Shown here: positions 16,405 to 25,148 of the stretch, one piece after another
Layout: every line of letters begins with the position of its first letter
Numbering within the stretch: position 1 is the stretch's first letter
Source of the DNA: CAZWSC01 sp964636385
Lineage (GTDB): Bacteria; Eisenbacteria; RBG-16-71-46; CAIMUX01
DNA: 43,713 nucleotides
Assembly (NCBI GenBank): GCA_964636385.1
Contig: CAZWSC010000039.1
Location: forward strand, 1-43,713
Direction: 5' to 3'
The notes under the pieces: model-generated
The model's database searches: none
Told to the model about the DNA's origin: nothing
What the model saw: the letters and a program-made list of their open reading frames with translations, nothing else
Made by a program: the position numbers and the translations under genes

Positions 16405-17529
16405 CTACCTGAGCCTTGAAAACACCTTGGGATCAAACGCTTCCCGGATCGCCTCACCGATGAAGACGACCAGAAGGAGCGTACTGAAGAGCGCGCCAAG
16501 CGGGACCATCACAAGCCACCACTTCGTGATGTTGGCCAGGCCCTGTGAGACCATCTCTCCCCAGCTGGGAGTTGGTGGCGGAAGCCCGAAGCCCAGATAG
16601 TCCAGGCCGACCAGGGAACCGATGCCTCCGACCATGCTGAACGGGAAAAAGGTAATGATCGGTGTGAGCGAGTTCGGCAGGATATGCTTGAAGATTATCG
16701 TGCGATTGCGGACACCGGTCGATATGCCCGCTGCGACGTAATCCTTGGCTTTCTCCTGGTAGAACATCGTGCGCATGTAATACGTCATCCCCAGCCACCC
16801 GAACAGGGCCAGGATTCCCACCAGTAGAAGGAAGTTCGGCCGGAGGATGGCGGAGATGATGATCACGACATACAGGAACGGCATCGTGCCCCATATCTCT
16901 ATGAACCGCTGGAAGAAGAGGTCGAACTTTCCGCCGATGTACCCCATCAGGGCGCCTATTGACGCTCCTATGGTGTAATTGACGATCGTGAGGATTACGG
17001 CGAAGGAGATCGAGATGTTGAAGCCGTATGCCATGCGGGAGAACACGTCCCTTCCACGGTCATCAGTGCCCAGCCAGTGGGTTCGGCCCGGCGGACTGTA
17101 TGCCCTGTTGCCGGCGCTGATATCCTCCATGGGGCCGATGGGATAGGGCGTAAGGATGACCCAGTTGCCGGCGCCTTCCTCCCGGAACTGCTCTTTGAGC
17201 GTCCGGTAGTTCGGCTCACCCATCGCGCCGGTCTGCCCGAATGTGGAGGCCGCGATGTAACCCTGGATGATGGGGAAGTAGTACTCGCCCTCGTGCTTCA
17301 CCACCAGCGCCCGGCTGTTGACGAAGAGCGGCAGGGCGAACGAGAGGGCGTAAGTGATAAGGAGGATCCAGAATGAGTAGTAGCCCCGCTTGAACCGTTT
17401 GAAGCGGAGCAGGCGCCTCTTGAAGAGGGACATGGGGGGGGGGAGCTGCTGCTGAACCGGGCCTCCGGGCGGATCTCCGCCTGTACGCATCCTGCCCCTG
17501 GTGTTCTTCCTGCCTGCTTGCTCAGTCAT
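16405..17529 (-). CDS. yejE: peptide ABC transporter permease, YejE-like
   Basis: The 374-residue permease has a long N-terminal cytoplasmic tail, a first helix (FWILLITYALSFALPLFV), then an extracytoplasmic insert of about 100 residues (GEYYFPIIQGY, NWVILTPYPIGP), which is the hallmark of YejE compared with OppC/DppC. The HWLGTDDRGRDVFSRMAYG block and the ATPase-contacting EAA loop (DYVAAGISTGVRNRTIIFKHILPNSLTP) are clear. Five helices follow. The C-terminus ends FDPKVFSRLR as usual. It pairs with the YejB-like permease 19 nt upstream. Confidence 0.92.
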   Translation of the reverse strand: MTEQAGRKNTRGRMRTGGDPPGGPVQQQLPPPMSLFKRRLLRFKRFKRGYYSFWILLITYALSFALPLFVNSRALVVKHEGEYYFPIIQGYIAASTFGQTGAMGEPNYRTLKEQFREEGAGNWVILTPYPIGPMEDISAGNRAYSPPGRTHWLGTDDRGRDVFSRMAYGFNISISFAVILTIVNYTIGASIGALMGYIGGKFDLFFQRFIEIWGTMPFLYVVIIISAILRPNFLLLVGILALFGWLGMTYYMRTMFYQEKAKDYVAAGISTGVRNRTIIFKHILPNSLTPIITFFPFSMVGGIGSLVGLDYLGFGLPPPTPSWGEMVSQGLANITKWWLVMVPLGALFSTLLLVVFIGEAIREAFDPKVFSRLR

Positions 17530-17548
17530 ATCCCTGGACCCCTTGAAG

Positions 17549-18637
17549 CTACTTGAACCGGATTCTCGGATCGACCGTGGCGACGGCGATGTCTGAGAGG
17601 ATATTGCCCGTCAGCCGGAGAATCACGCCGATGACCAGCACTCCCATGATCACCGGGTAGTCGCGGGCCATTGCGGACTGGAATCCCAGCATGCCGAATC
17701 CGTCGATGTTGAAGGTGCGCTCCACCAGGTACGATCCCGCCAGCAGGATCCCGATGGAATGGCCGATCCCGGTGGCGATCGGAATGAGAGAGTTGCGCAT
17801 CGTGTGAAGCCAGATGACCCGCCTCTCGGCAAGACCCTTGGCGAAAGCGGTGCGCACATAATCCTGACTGAGGTTCTCGAGAAGGGAGTTCTTCATGAGA
17901 ACAGTCAGTGTCGCAAAGGCTCCGATTGTGTAGGAGATGACCGGCAGAACGGCGTGGCTGAACTGGTTGTGCATCTTCTCCCAGAGGTTCATCTGTTCCC
18001 ACAGGTGTTCGGGTGCGTGGAATCCCCCCAGGGGGAAGACGTCCCAGAAGCTCCCTCCTCCCAACAGGACCAGCAGAACCGCGCCCACCGCCCATCCGGG
18101 AATGGAGTAACCGAGGAAGACCAGACTGCTGGACAGGAAGTCGAACTTGCCTCCGTGCTTCAGTGCCTTGCCGATCCCGAGTGGAACGCAGACCAGATAG
18201 CTCATCGTCAGGCCGATTGTCCCGAAGAAGAGCGAGATGCGGAATCTGGGGCGGATTACATGCCAGACCGGCTCGGCGTACACATGGGATCTCCCGAGAT
18301 CTCCAGTGAGAATGCCGGAGAAGGACTTCTCGCCGTAGGCGTCCTCACGCGGGTACAATCCCAGCCACATCAGATAACGCTGGTAGATCGGCTTGTCAAA
18401 GCCGTAGAACCTTCGCATCTCCTCCAGGGCTTCGGCAGGGAGTTCGATGCCGCCTCCCGTACCGTCGGAGGAGGGGCCCGACACCTCGCCCTGCATCGCG
18501 GCTCCCATCTTGATCGACATGATCGCCTGCTCGAGCGGACCGCCAGGGGCCAGCTGCAGTATGACGAAGACGACGATGGTGGCGCCGAAGAAGGTGGGGA
18601 TGATCAGCAGCAGCCGGCGTATGAAATACTGGGTCAT
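17549..18637 (-). CDS. yejB: peptide ABC transporter permease, YejB-like
   Basis: The 362-residue permease opens with the family signature YFIRRLLLIIPTFFGATIVVF and LAPGGPLEQA, then a cytoplasmic insert (residues about 45-110) as in YejB. The EAA loop is SQDYVRTAFAKGLAERRVIWLHTMRNSLIP. Six helices are predicted and the end is VDPRIRFK. Together with the YejE-like protein it forms the membrane channel. The gap of about 190 nt to the upstream binding-protein gene is the longest in the operon. Confidence 0.92.
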   Translation of the reverse strand: MTQYFIRRLLLIIPTFFGATIVVFVILQLAPGGPLEQAIMSIKMGAAMQGEVSGPSSDGTGGGIELPAEALEEMRRFYGFDKPIYQRYLMWLGLYPREDAYGEKSFSGILTGDLGRSHVYAEPVWHVIRPRFRISLFFGTIGLTMSYLVCVPLGIGKALKHGGKFDFLSSSLVFLGYSIPGWAVGAVLLVLLGGGSFWDVFPLGGFHAPEHLWEQMNLWEKMHNQFSHAVLPVISYTIGAFATLTVLMKNSLLENLSQDYVRTAFAKGLAERRVIWLHTMRNSLIPIATGIGHSIGILLAGSYLVERTFNIDGFGMLGFQSAMARDYPVIMGVLVIGVILRLTGNILSDIAVATVDPRIRFK

Positions 18638-18828
18638 GGTTCGGCTCTAGTCTCCGTTTCTCGATGCCGGCCATTCCGGTTGGGCAATTGCCAAGCCGGA
18701 CTGGCGCGAATCGCTCATGAAGCTCATGTCACGGACTCGCCGCCGTGCGTCGCGGAGCAGGAACCGGCGCAACGCAGCACTCGTACGGAATCCCGATTTG
18801 ACAACGAAGCACTCATGGAAGATGTGTG

Positions 18829-20811
18829 CTAACGGTTACGCTCTTCCTTCAGAAGATCCGGCCAGTATGTTACATCCGTCTCACCCCTGTCCAGAGTGTC
18901 GCCGGTTCTTCTCGCCTCCGTCAGAGCTTCCGCCTTCTCCGGATCGTACCACCAGTAGCTGAAGATCGAGCGCGAGTCCCCATAGCGGTCGAAGTAGTAT
19001 TCCGGGTGTCCGTACTTGTTCCAGTAGAGGACGCGTGTATACGGGGCGTACCAGCCCAGCGCAGTCGGAACATGGGCCATGGCGAGGGAATCGATCTGCT
19101 GGACCATCCTGATCCTGGCTGTCTGGGAGAAGGTGGTGTCGTACTCGGCGCAGAGCCGGTCGATCTCCGGGTCCATGATGCCGGATATGTTGTTCGTGTC
19201 GTTCAGCATTGCCAGCCTGGAGTGGAGCGATGTCTCGGGATTGGGGAAGACCAGACCGCCCCAGTTGACCCAGTACAGCTTGAAGTTGCGCTCCATGAGC
19301 ATCTTCCAGAGCGCGTTGCCGTCCTGGAACTTAAGCTGCAGATCGATCCCCACATTCGCCAGTTCCTGTTGGAACGGGGTGATGATGCGCTCCATCACCT
19401 TGGGGATTCCCATCTCCAGCTGGAAAGGCTGTCCCTCGGGGGTCAGGAGCTGACCCCGCTCGTTCCTCTCGCTGTACCCCGCCTCGGCGAGGAGCTGAAT
19501 GGCCCGCTCCCGGTCAAAGGGGAAGGGCTCGTTGTCAGGGTGCTCATACACAGAGCCTGCGTACAGCGAGTTGGTGGGGAGATACTGATCGTAGAAGAGC
19601 TCGGATATCATCAGCTCGCGGTTGAAGAGATGTCGGAAAGCCTTTCGTACGCGGATGTCATCGAAAGGCCGTTCACGCATGTTGAACGCGAAACCATTCG
19701 TGCCTGCGGGGATCTCGGTGAAGATCCGCCTCTTCAGCACGTGTCCTTTCTGTACGCTCTCGAATTCGGTCTCCTCGGCCCACCACTGGGCGCGCCCCAC
19801 AACGTAGATGTCCAGCTCCTGCTTCTTGAACTTCTCGAACGGCAGCCGCTCGCTGTCCTTGATGACCACGAACTGGATCCTGTCGAAGTTCCACACGTAG
19901 CGATTGGTGCGCATGTTGGCCGCCCAGTAATCGTCCCGGCGCGTCAGCGTGTAGCTCTGCTGATTGCGGATATCCCGCGGCCTCATGTAGTACGGCCCGG
20001 ATCCCGGGAGCATCTTGAACTGGTAATCCTCCAGGAACACCTTGCCAACGGAGTCCGGGCTCACACCGTGCGCCTCGGCGAGTTCGTGCAGCTTGTGGGC
20101 CGGCATGATCCTCATGCCTCCGAAGTAGAGAAGGTTGCGCCAGTTGAGCTCCTTCGACTGCACGCGCAGGATGTACGGAGACTCCGCCACCGGGGGCTCG
20201 AACTTGCCGTAGGTCATCTGATCGGACGGGGAGAGGATCCCGGGATCCATCCGGAGGCGATACGTGGCGATCACGTCTTCGGTGGTGACGCGGTGGCCGT
20301 CGGACCAGCGGGCATCGGGGTTGATCCGGAACCAGTAGGTCATCCGGTCGGGTGAGACCTTCCAGTGGCTGGCCAGGCTGGGCATGTACTCCAGTGTCTT
20401 GGGGTGCGTGCTCAGAAGCCCCTGGTAGATCATGCCCCCGAACAGGCTGTTCTCCGCATAGTTGGAGTGCTGGCCGATCACGCGCAGAGTAGCGGGGAAG
20501 CGGGAAGTCCAGGTGACCAGCATGCCACCCTTCTTCGCCCGGGGATCGCCGAAATACCTCAGGTCTTCCCCCTCGGGGATGTAGGTCTCCCAACCCAGTC
20601 CCTCCGCGATCTCATCGAAACCCGCTCCGCCCAGCTCAGGGGGAACGCCCGGGTCGGCTCCAGGGGGGAGTTGGACGACCTTCACAGAGGGGTCGTAGGC
20701 TCCTTCGGATCTGTCGGTGCCGCCGCCACATCCGAGCGACAGGACCAGGGCCGCGAGAACCAGGGTCAGGGTGAGTTGCGTGGTCGTAGGACCGGGCCGG
20801 GAAAAGAACAT
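18829..20811 (-). CDS. yejA: peptide-binding lipoprotein, YejA-like
   Basis: The 660-residue family-5 solute-binding protein delivers peptides to the permease. ATG 20811 has AAGGAG seven bases upstream and gives a lipoprotein signal with lipobox LSLGC (C28); the open frame to 20979 is not used. YejA-type blocks are WETYIPEGEDLRYFGDPRAKKG at the start of the fold (in parts), YEGLL-like GMIYQGLLS, RWSDGHRVTTEDV and WNFDRIQFVVI. It is first in the operon yejA-B-E-ATPase-ATPase on the minus strand. In enterobacteria Yej imports peptides including microcin C; here general peptide uptake is the safer reading. Confidence 0.92.
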   Translation of the reverse strand: MFFSRPGPTTTQLTLTLVLAALVLSLGCGGGTDRSEGAYDPSVKVVQLPPGADPGVPPELGGAGFDEIAEGLGWETYIPEGEDLRYFGDPRAKKGGMLVTWTSRFPATLRVIGQHSNYAENSLFGGMIYQGLLSTHPKTLEYMPSLASHWKVSPDRMTYWFRINPDARWSDGHRVTTEDVIATYRLRMDPGILSPSDQMTYGKFEPPVAESPYILRVQSKELNWRNLLYFGGMRIMPAHKLHELAEAHGVSPDSVGKVFLEDYQFKMLPGSGPYYMRPRDIRNQQSYTLTRRDDYWAANMRTNRYVWNFDRIQFVVIKDSERLPFEKFKKQELDIYVVGRAQWWAEETEFESVQKGHVLKRRIFTEIPAGTNGFAFNMRERPFDDIRVRKAFRHLFNRELMISELFYDQYLPTNSLYAGSVYEHPDNEPFPFDRERAIQLLAEAGYSERNERGQLLTPEGQPFQLEMGIPKVMERIITPFQQELANVGIDLQLKFQDGNALWKMLMERNFKLYWVNWGGLVFPNPETSLHSRLAMLNDTNNISGIMDPEIDRLCAEYDTTFSQTARIRMVQQIDSLAMAHVPTALGWYAPYTRVLYWNKYGHPEYYFDRYGDSRSIFSYWWYDPEKAEALTEARRTGDTLDRGETDVTYWPDLLKEERNR

Positions 20812-20855
20812 CGGGACACTCCTTCGGCGAAACGAATGCCAACACACTGCGTCAG

Positions 20856-20883
20856 GATATAGTGCCCGACTGCGACGGGGCAA
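20856..20883 (-). promoter_or_regulatory. sigma70-type promoter for the yej operon
   Basis: Minus-strand TTGCCC (20883-20878), a 16-nt spacer, and TATATC (20861-20856), 45 nt before the yejA start. It lies in the divergent region (20812-21186) shared with the deiminase gene. Confidence 0.45.
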
Positions 20884-21015
20884 CGCGGTAATGCCGGGTT
20901 TCGTCGGAATCCGGTCGATTTCGTCCAAATCCGCCTCGTGGCGCGGCGTGAGCGTTGCGCCATTCACACCTTTCTCCACATCCTGACGTCATTGCTTCGC
21001 CGGGCCGTGGAGTCC

Positions 21016-21024
21016 TGCTATAAT
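21016..21024 (+). promoter_or_regulatory. extended -10 promoter for the deiminase gene
   Basis: TGCTATAAT is a perfect -10 (TATAAT, 21019-21024) with the TGn extension. No -35 lies at the usual distance; TTGCTT at 20992-20997 is 21 nt away. The leader to the start at 21187 would be about 155 nt. Confidence 0.5.
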
Positions 21025-21186
21025 TACAGACAGGCAGTTTGGGACCGTCTACGGTTCTCCGGCTCGGAGCCTGAGTATCCTGCCGTTCGGCGAGCATGCT
21101 GCTCCGGACATGCCAGACAACATGAAGCACAGTGCAGTGCACGGCGGGTGATGACTTCCCCGTGCCGCCTCAGCAGGGAGGAGTCA

Positions 21187-23058
21187 ATGCGCGACAGCGT
21201 CTCTGTAGCTATTGGATCTAACGGGCGGAGCGCGGGTTTCCGTGCGTTGAACCACATGCATGGTAAGGGGTTGATTGCTCTTCTCGGCCTCGCGCTGATT
21301 CTGCCGGCAGTCGCGATCCCGTCTGAGGCTGCCAGGGACGACGCAGATGAGATCCGGCGCAATGCCCCATCGTCGCCTGTAAGGGTGGTTGCAGAATGGG
21401 AGCCGGCATCTGGCACACTGATCCGCTGGCCGCTGGGAATCCCGTCATCACTGGTCGTGGAGCTTGCCAGCGACGACAGCCTCTACGTCCTGGTCAGGAA
21501 TCAGTCTGAGGAGAACCAGGCACGCTACACGTTCTCCTCCTGGAATGTGAACCTGGACCACTGCCGCTTCATCCATGCTCCCACGAACAGCCACTGGACA
21601 AGGGACTGGGGCCCGCATTCCGTCTTCGACGGGAACGGAGAGTGGGGGATCACGGATCCCTGGTTCAACGGATACCCCTGGGTACCGCCGTTGACAGTGC
21701 CGGGGAGTGTCGCCGTCGGAAGCCGCGACGGCTCGACTGACGATGATTACGGATCCGACCAGTTCCGCTACGCGGATGATGACGCCGTAAACGCGGCGCT
21801 CGCTGAGGAGTTCGGTTGCGGGCTCTTCATGATGCCGGCCTTCTGCACGGGCGGCAACTTCATGGCTGACGGCCACGGTACGGCCTTCTCGACGGAGCAG
21901 ATGTACCGCGAGAACGCCCCTTACATGGACGAAGCGGGTTTCCGGGCGCTGGCGGGCGAGTATCTCGGGATCGACAACTACGTCTTCCTGGGCGGTACCG
22001 AGAACAACGGAATACAGCACATTGACTGCTGGGCCAAGCTTCTGGACGAAGAGACGATCATGGTGAAGCGCCCCCCGGTGTGGCACGAGGAGTACGCCAG
22101 GATCGAGGCCAACATCCAGATCCTGGAGGGGTTGACAAACGCCCATGGCCGTCCATACCGCATAGTGCGGATAGACACCCCGCCCTACGACGGCTACAAC
22201 GTGGCGGCTTATACAAACAGCCTGATACTGAACCGCAAGGTGCTTGTCCCCCTGTTCGGGATTGCGGGCGACCAGGCTGCGCTGCAGACCTTCCAGGATG
22301 CCATGCCCGGTTACGAGGTCCTCGGATTCTACGGCGCGTGGTACCACTACGATGCGCTTCACTGCCGGACCATGGGGATCTTCGACAGGCACATGCTCCG
22401 CATCGTCCATCGCCGCCTGGACGAGGAGATGCCTGCTGCCGCCGGTTTCGAGGTGGTAGCCCTCCTGGACGACCGCAGCGGTTCCGGCCCCGACTTCGGG
22501 TCGCTGTGGGTTCACTGGCGCCTCGAGGGCGAAGCAACCTGGAATCCGGTGGAGCTGGGCCCGATGGCCGCTCCCGACTCCTTCATGGCCGTGATCCCGG
22601 CGCAGCCGATCGACGCGATGGTGGAGTACTACATCGAGGCCGCCTCCCTGAGCGGGCGCCACGAGTTCATGCCGCGACCCGCGCCGGATGGGTTCTACAG
22701 CTTCCGTGTGGTGGGCGATCCGTCGAGTGCGGGCGGCCGGACATGGTCTCCCTCCCAGGCCCGTCTGGCGATACACCCGAACCCGTCTCCGGGAGACTTC
22801 AGCATCAGGTTGTACGTGCCGGAGAGTCCGGGAGAGCTTGAGGCGCTGCGGAAGGCAGGGAAGTGGTCGGAGTGCCGGATCATCGATGCCTCAGGCCGTA
22901 TCGTCCGGACCCTTGGCTCACCTGGCTCCGATGGCGCGCCGGTCTGGATATGGGACGGACTGGATGACTCAGGCATGGGAAGCCCTTCGGGAATCTACTG
23001 GGTCGTCTGGGACGGAGGCGGGCGCAGTCTTTCGCATCGTCTGGTGCGGATCCGCTGA
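21187..23058 (+). CDS. secreted peptidylarginine/agmatine deiminase-family enzyme
   Basis: The 623-residue protein is of the guanidino-group hydrolase fold of agmatine deiminase and Porphyromonas peptidylarginine deiminase (PPAD). The start follows AGGGAGGAG. A signal segment (LIALLGLALILPAVA) ends near residue 47. Catalytic residues match PPAD: D140 (TRDWGP), H278 and D280 (QHIDCWAK), N344 (AAYTNSLIL) and C393 (DALHCRT), with CTGGNFMADGHGTAFST between. After the catalytic domain come an Ig-like domain (VHWRLEGEATWNPVEL) and a C-terminal FlgD/T9SS-like sorting domain (HPNPSPGDFSI ... SGIYWVVWD). It therefore acts outside the cell or on the surface, on protein or peptide arginine or on agmatine. 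Which substrate is not decided by sequence. Confidence 0.85.
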   Translation: MRDSVSVAIGSNGRSAGFRALNHMHGKGLIALLGLALILPAVAIPSEAARDDADEIRRNAPSSPVRVVAEWEPASGTLIRWPLGIPSSLVVELASDDSLYVLVRNQSEENQARYTFSSWNVNLDHCRFIHAPTNSHWTRDWGPHSVFDGNGEWGITDPWFNGYPWVPPLTVPGSVAVGSRDGSTDDDYGSDQFRYADDDAVNAALAEEFGCGLFMMPAFCTGGNFMADGHGTAFSTEQMYRENAPYMDEAGFRALAGEYLGIDNYVFLGGTENNGIQHIDCWAKLLDEETIMVKRPPVWHEEYARIEANIQILEGLTNAHGRPYRIVRIDTPPYDGYNVAAYTNSLILNRKVLVPLFGIAGDQAALQTFQDAMPGYEVLGFYGAWYHYDALHCRTMGIFDRHMLRIVHRRLDEEMPAAAGFEVVALLDDRSGSGPDFGSLWVHWRLEGEATWNPVELGPMAAPDSFMAVIPAQPIDAMVEYYIEAASLSGRHEFMPRPAPDGFYSFRVVGDPSSAGGRTWSPSQARLAIHPNPSPGDFSIRLYVPESPGELEALRKAGKWSECRIIDASGRIVRTLGSPGSDGAPVWIWDGLDDSGMGSPSGIYWVVWDGGGRSLSHRLVRIR

Positions 23059-23073
23059 TCCCGGGCCAGGCGT

Positions 23074-23922
23074 ATGACACTCAGGATCGCCTCCCTGGCC
23101 AGCGGCAGTTCGGGCAACGCCACCTATGTCGGGGCCGGGGAGACGGGTGTACTCGTTGACTGCGGAACCTCGGCCCGCACGATAATCGAGCGTCTTGCCG
23201 TGCTCGGCATCCCTCCGGCGCGGATCAGTGGCATCCTGATCACGCATGCCCACACGGACCATTACCGTGCGGCCGGCACTCTGAACGCCAGGTACGGGAT
23301 CCCCGTTTACGCCGATCCCTCTGTCTCCTCGTATCTGAGGGTGCGGGGACGCCACACCTCGTGGAAGCGGATCAGGGAGGTTCAGCCCTTTCCCGATTCG
23401 ATCGGTGCCCTGGGTGTGGAGGCGCATGACACCAGCCACGGATTCGACCACGAGAAGCTGCGGAGTGTCTGCTTCGTCCTCCGTTCCGGAAGCAAGGGAG
23501 TCGGCGTTGTGACGGACCTCGGGCATGCGGACGGGCGGTTCGTGGATGCGCTGAGCGGGCTGGATGCCCTCCTGATAGAGGCGAACTACGACGAGGGAAT
23601 GGTTGCCGACAAGCTCTCCGACCCGGTGTTCGCCGTCGACTGGGGCTATCTCGCCTGGGTGGCCGGGGACAGGGGGCACCTCTCGAACCGGCAGTGTGCC
23701 GGGCTTCTCACCTCTGTTGTGTCGGGGCGCACGAAGCACATCCTCCTGGGTCACATGAGCTACAACCACAGGGTCCCGGCGAAGGACAACAACACGGTTC
23801 TCCTTGCGATGCGGGAGGTGGAGCGGGCGCTTGGGGGGCGGGGTGCCGCCCTGCCGCAACTTCATGCCACTCACCGCATTGGCTTGGAGCAAGGAGGGCC
23901 GGGACCGCTACTGGAGGTCTAG
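23074..23922 (+). CDS. MBL-fold hydrolase, YycJ/WalJ-like
   Basis: The 282-residue protein opens with SLASGSSGNATYVG, typical of the YycJ/WalJ subfamily of metallo-beta-lactamase-fold exonuclease-like enzymes. The metal motif is THAHTDH (H58, H60, D62, H63), with a later His in GHLSNRQ and an Asp in VVTDLGHAD. It begins 15 nt after the deiminase stop, so it may share its transcript, though the ribosome site is weak. It is cytoplasmic; in Firmicutes YycJ acts in DNA repair or replication. Confidence 0.85.
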   Translation: MTLRIASLASGSSGNATYVGAGETGVLVDCGTSARTIIERLAVLGIPPARISGILITHAHTDHYRAAGTLNARYGIPVYADPSVSSYLRVRGRHTSWKRIREVQPFPDSIGALGVEAHDTSHGFDHEKLRSVCFVLRSGSKGVGVVTDLGHADGRFVDALSGLDALLIEANYDEGMVADKLSDPVFAVDWGYLAWVAGDRGHLSNRQCAGLLTSVVSGRTKHILLGHMSYNHRVPAKDNNTVLLAMREVERALGGRGAALPQLHATHRIGLEQGGPGPLLEV

Positions 23923-24043
23923 CCCGGATCCGTCTGCAACCCGTGGACAGGTGCCGCCGTACCGCATGCCGTGCCGGGGGGATGAGAGACAAAGGCATGA
24001 CCGGCATCGGAATCCAGGCCAGGTAACCACGAGGAGGCTTTCA

Positions 24044-24598
24044 ATGATCCGCAACACCACAGCCATCGTCACAGCGGCTGTCCTTGCCTTCGCAATCCTG
24101 CTGCCGACGCAGGCCCTCTCCGCGCCGGACGCGTGGCTTCGCATCCGGGTCGTCGAGTCGGGTGAAGATGGAGAGAAGGTCAGCGTCAACCTTCCTCTCA
24201 ACCTTATCGAGCAGATCCTGCCGCACGTTGGCGAAGGGGCGGGTTTCCGGGAGGGAAAGGTCCGGCTGGGCTCCACCGACATGAATGGAACCGATGTCCG
24301 CGCAATCCTGAAGGCGATCAGCAGCGCCAAGGACGGCGAGTACGTGACCGTGGAGGGCCGGACCGAGAATGTGCGGGTCGCCAAGGTGGGAGACCTTCTG
24401 CTTGTCGATGTGAAAGACCAGGAAGAGAAGGTCACGGTGCGGATCCCGTTTGTCGTCCTGGACGCCATGATCGACGATGCCGACCAGGACGAGTTGAACG
24501 TGCTCGCCGCCATCAAGGTACTGGCGGAGAGAGGGGATGGAGACCTGGTAACGGTTGATGACGGCAGGAGCACGGTACGAATCTGGGTGGAACGTTAG
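24044..24598 (+). CDS. small exported protein with two related segments
   Basis: I do not recognise a named family. The 184-residue product starts at 24044 behind GAGGAGG and has a signal peptide (TAAVLAFAILLPTQALSA). The mature part holds two related units, EKVSVNLPLNLIEQILP and EKVTVRIPFVVLDAMID, each ended by a GDxVTV-like strand (GEYVTVEG, GDLVTVDD). The following gene has the same pattern. The mix of short beta-strands and one amphipathic helix per unit could be a periplasmic sensor or adaptor domain. No enzyme motif is visible. Confidence 0.65.
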   Translation: MIRNTTAIVTAAVLAFAILLPTQALSAPDAWLRIRVVESGEDGEKVSVNLPLNLIEQILPHVGEGAGFREGKVRLGSTDMNGTDVRAILKAISSAKDGEYVTVEGRTENVRVAKVGDLLLVDVKDQEEKVTVRIPFVVLDAMIDDADQDELNVLAAIKVLAERGDGDLVTVDDGRSTVRIWVER

Positions 24599-24662
24599 CG
24601 GCAGCAGTGAGGGCGCCGGTCCGGAACTGATCCCACGGGCGCCCGCTTCGAGGAGGCCAGTC

Positions 24663-25142
24663 ATGTTGACGCGCAAGAGGATTATCATCGGCGCCCTTTC
24701 ACTCCTTCTGATGTGCGCCGCCTTCACAGCCGTCGTGACCGCAGTGGTTGACAGGGGGATGGTGGTGATCCGTGTCCGGGAGGCATCTGGAGGTGCGTCA
24801 ATCGACATAAGCATGCCGGCGTGCGTTGCCCAGGCGGCGCTGCTTGCGTTGCCCGACCGGGCCTTTGCCGGCAATGAAGCCATTGAGAAGGACTGGCTGA
24901 CCCTCGCACGGGAAGTTGTGCATGTTCTGGGCAGGTCGCCGGACTTCACACTCGTCCAGGTCGAGTCCCGAAGCGAGCAGGTCGGGATCTCGGTATCTTC
25001 GGGAAGCCTTGTTATATCCGTAAGCGATGACGGCGATTCGGTGTACATGGAGGTTCCGATGAGTCTCGCATCCTCGGTGCTGTCCAGGATTGGAAGGGCC
25101 CACAGTGCGGCGGCGGACCAGGCGATGGTGATCCCGTCCTGA
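24663..25142 (+). CDS. small membrane-anchored or exported paralogue of the previous gene
   Basis: The 159-residue product starts at 24663 behind GAGGAGG and has one N-terminal hydrophobic segment (IIIGALSLLLMCAAFTAVVTAVV) that may be an uncleaved anchor. It repeats the layout of the preceding protein: VIRVREASGGASIDISMP followed later by GDSVYMEVPMSLASSVL. The two genes are 64 nt apart and are likely an operon born by duplication. Function unknown. It converges on the DUF362 gene with 6 nt between stops. Confidence 0.65.
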   Translation: MLTRKRIIIGALSLLLMCAAFTAVVTAVVDRGMVVIRVREASGGASIDISMPACVAQAALLALPDRAFAGNEAIEKDWLTLAREVVHVLGRSPDFTLVQVESRSEQVGISVSSGSLVISVSDDGDSVYMEVPMSLASSVLSRIGRAHSAAADQAMVIPS

Positions 25143-25148
25143 TCCCGG

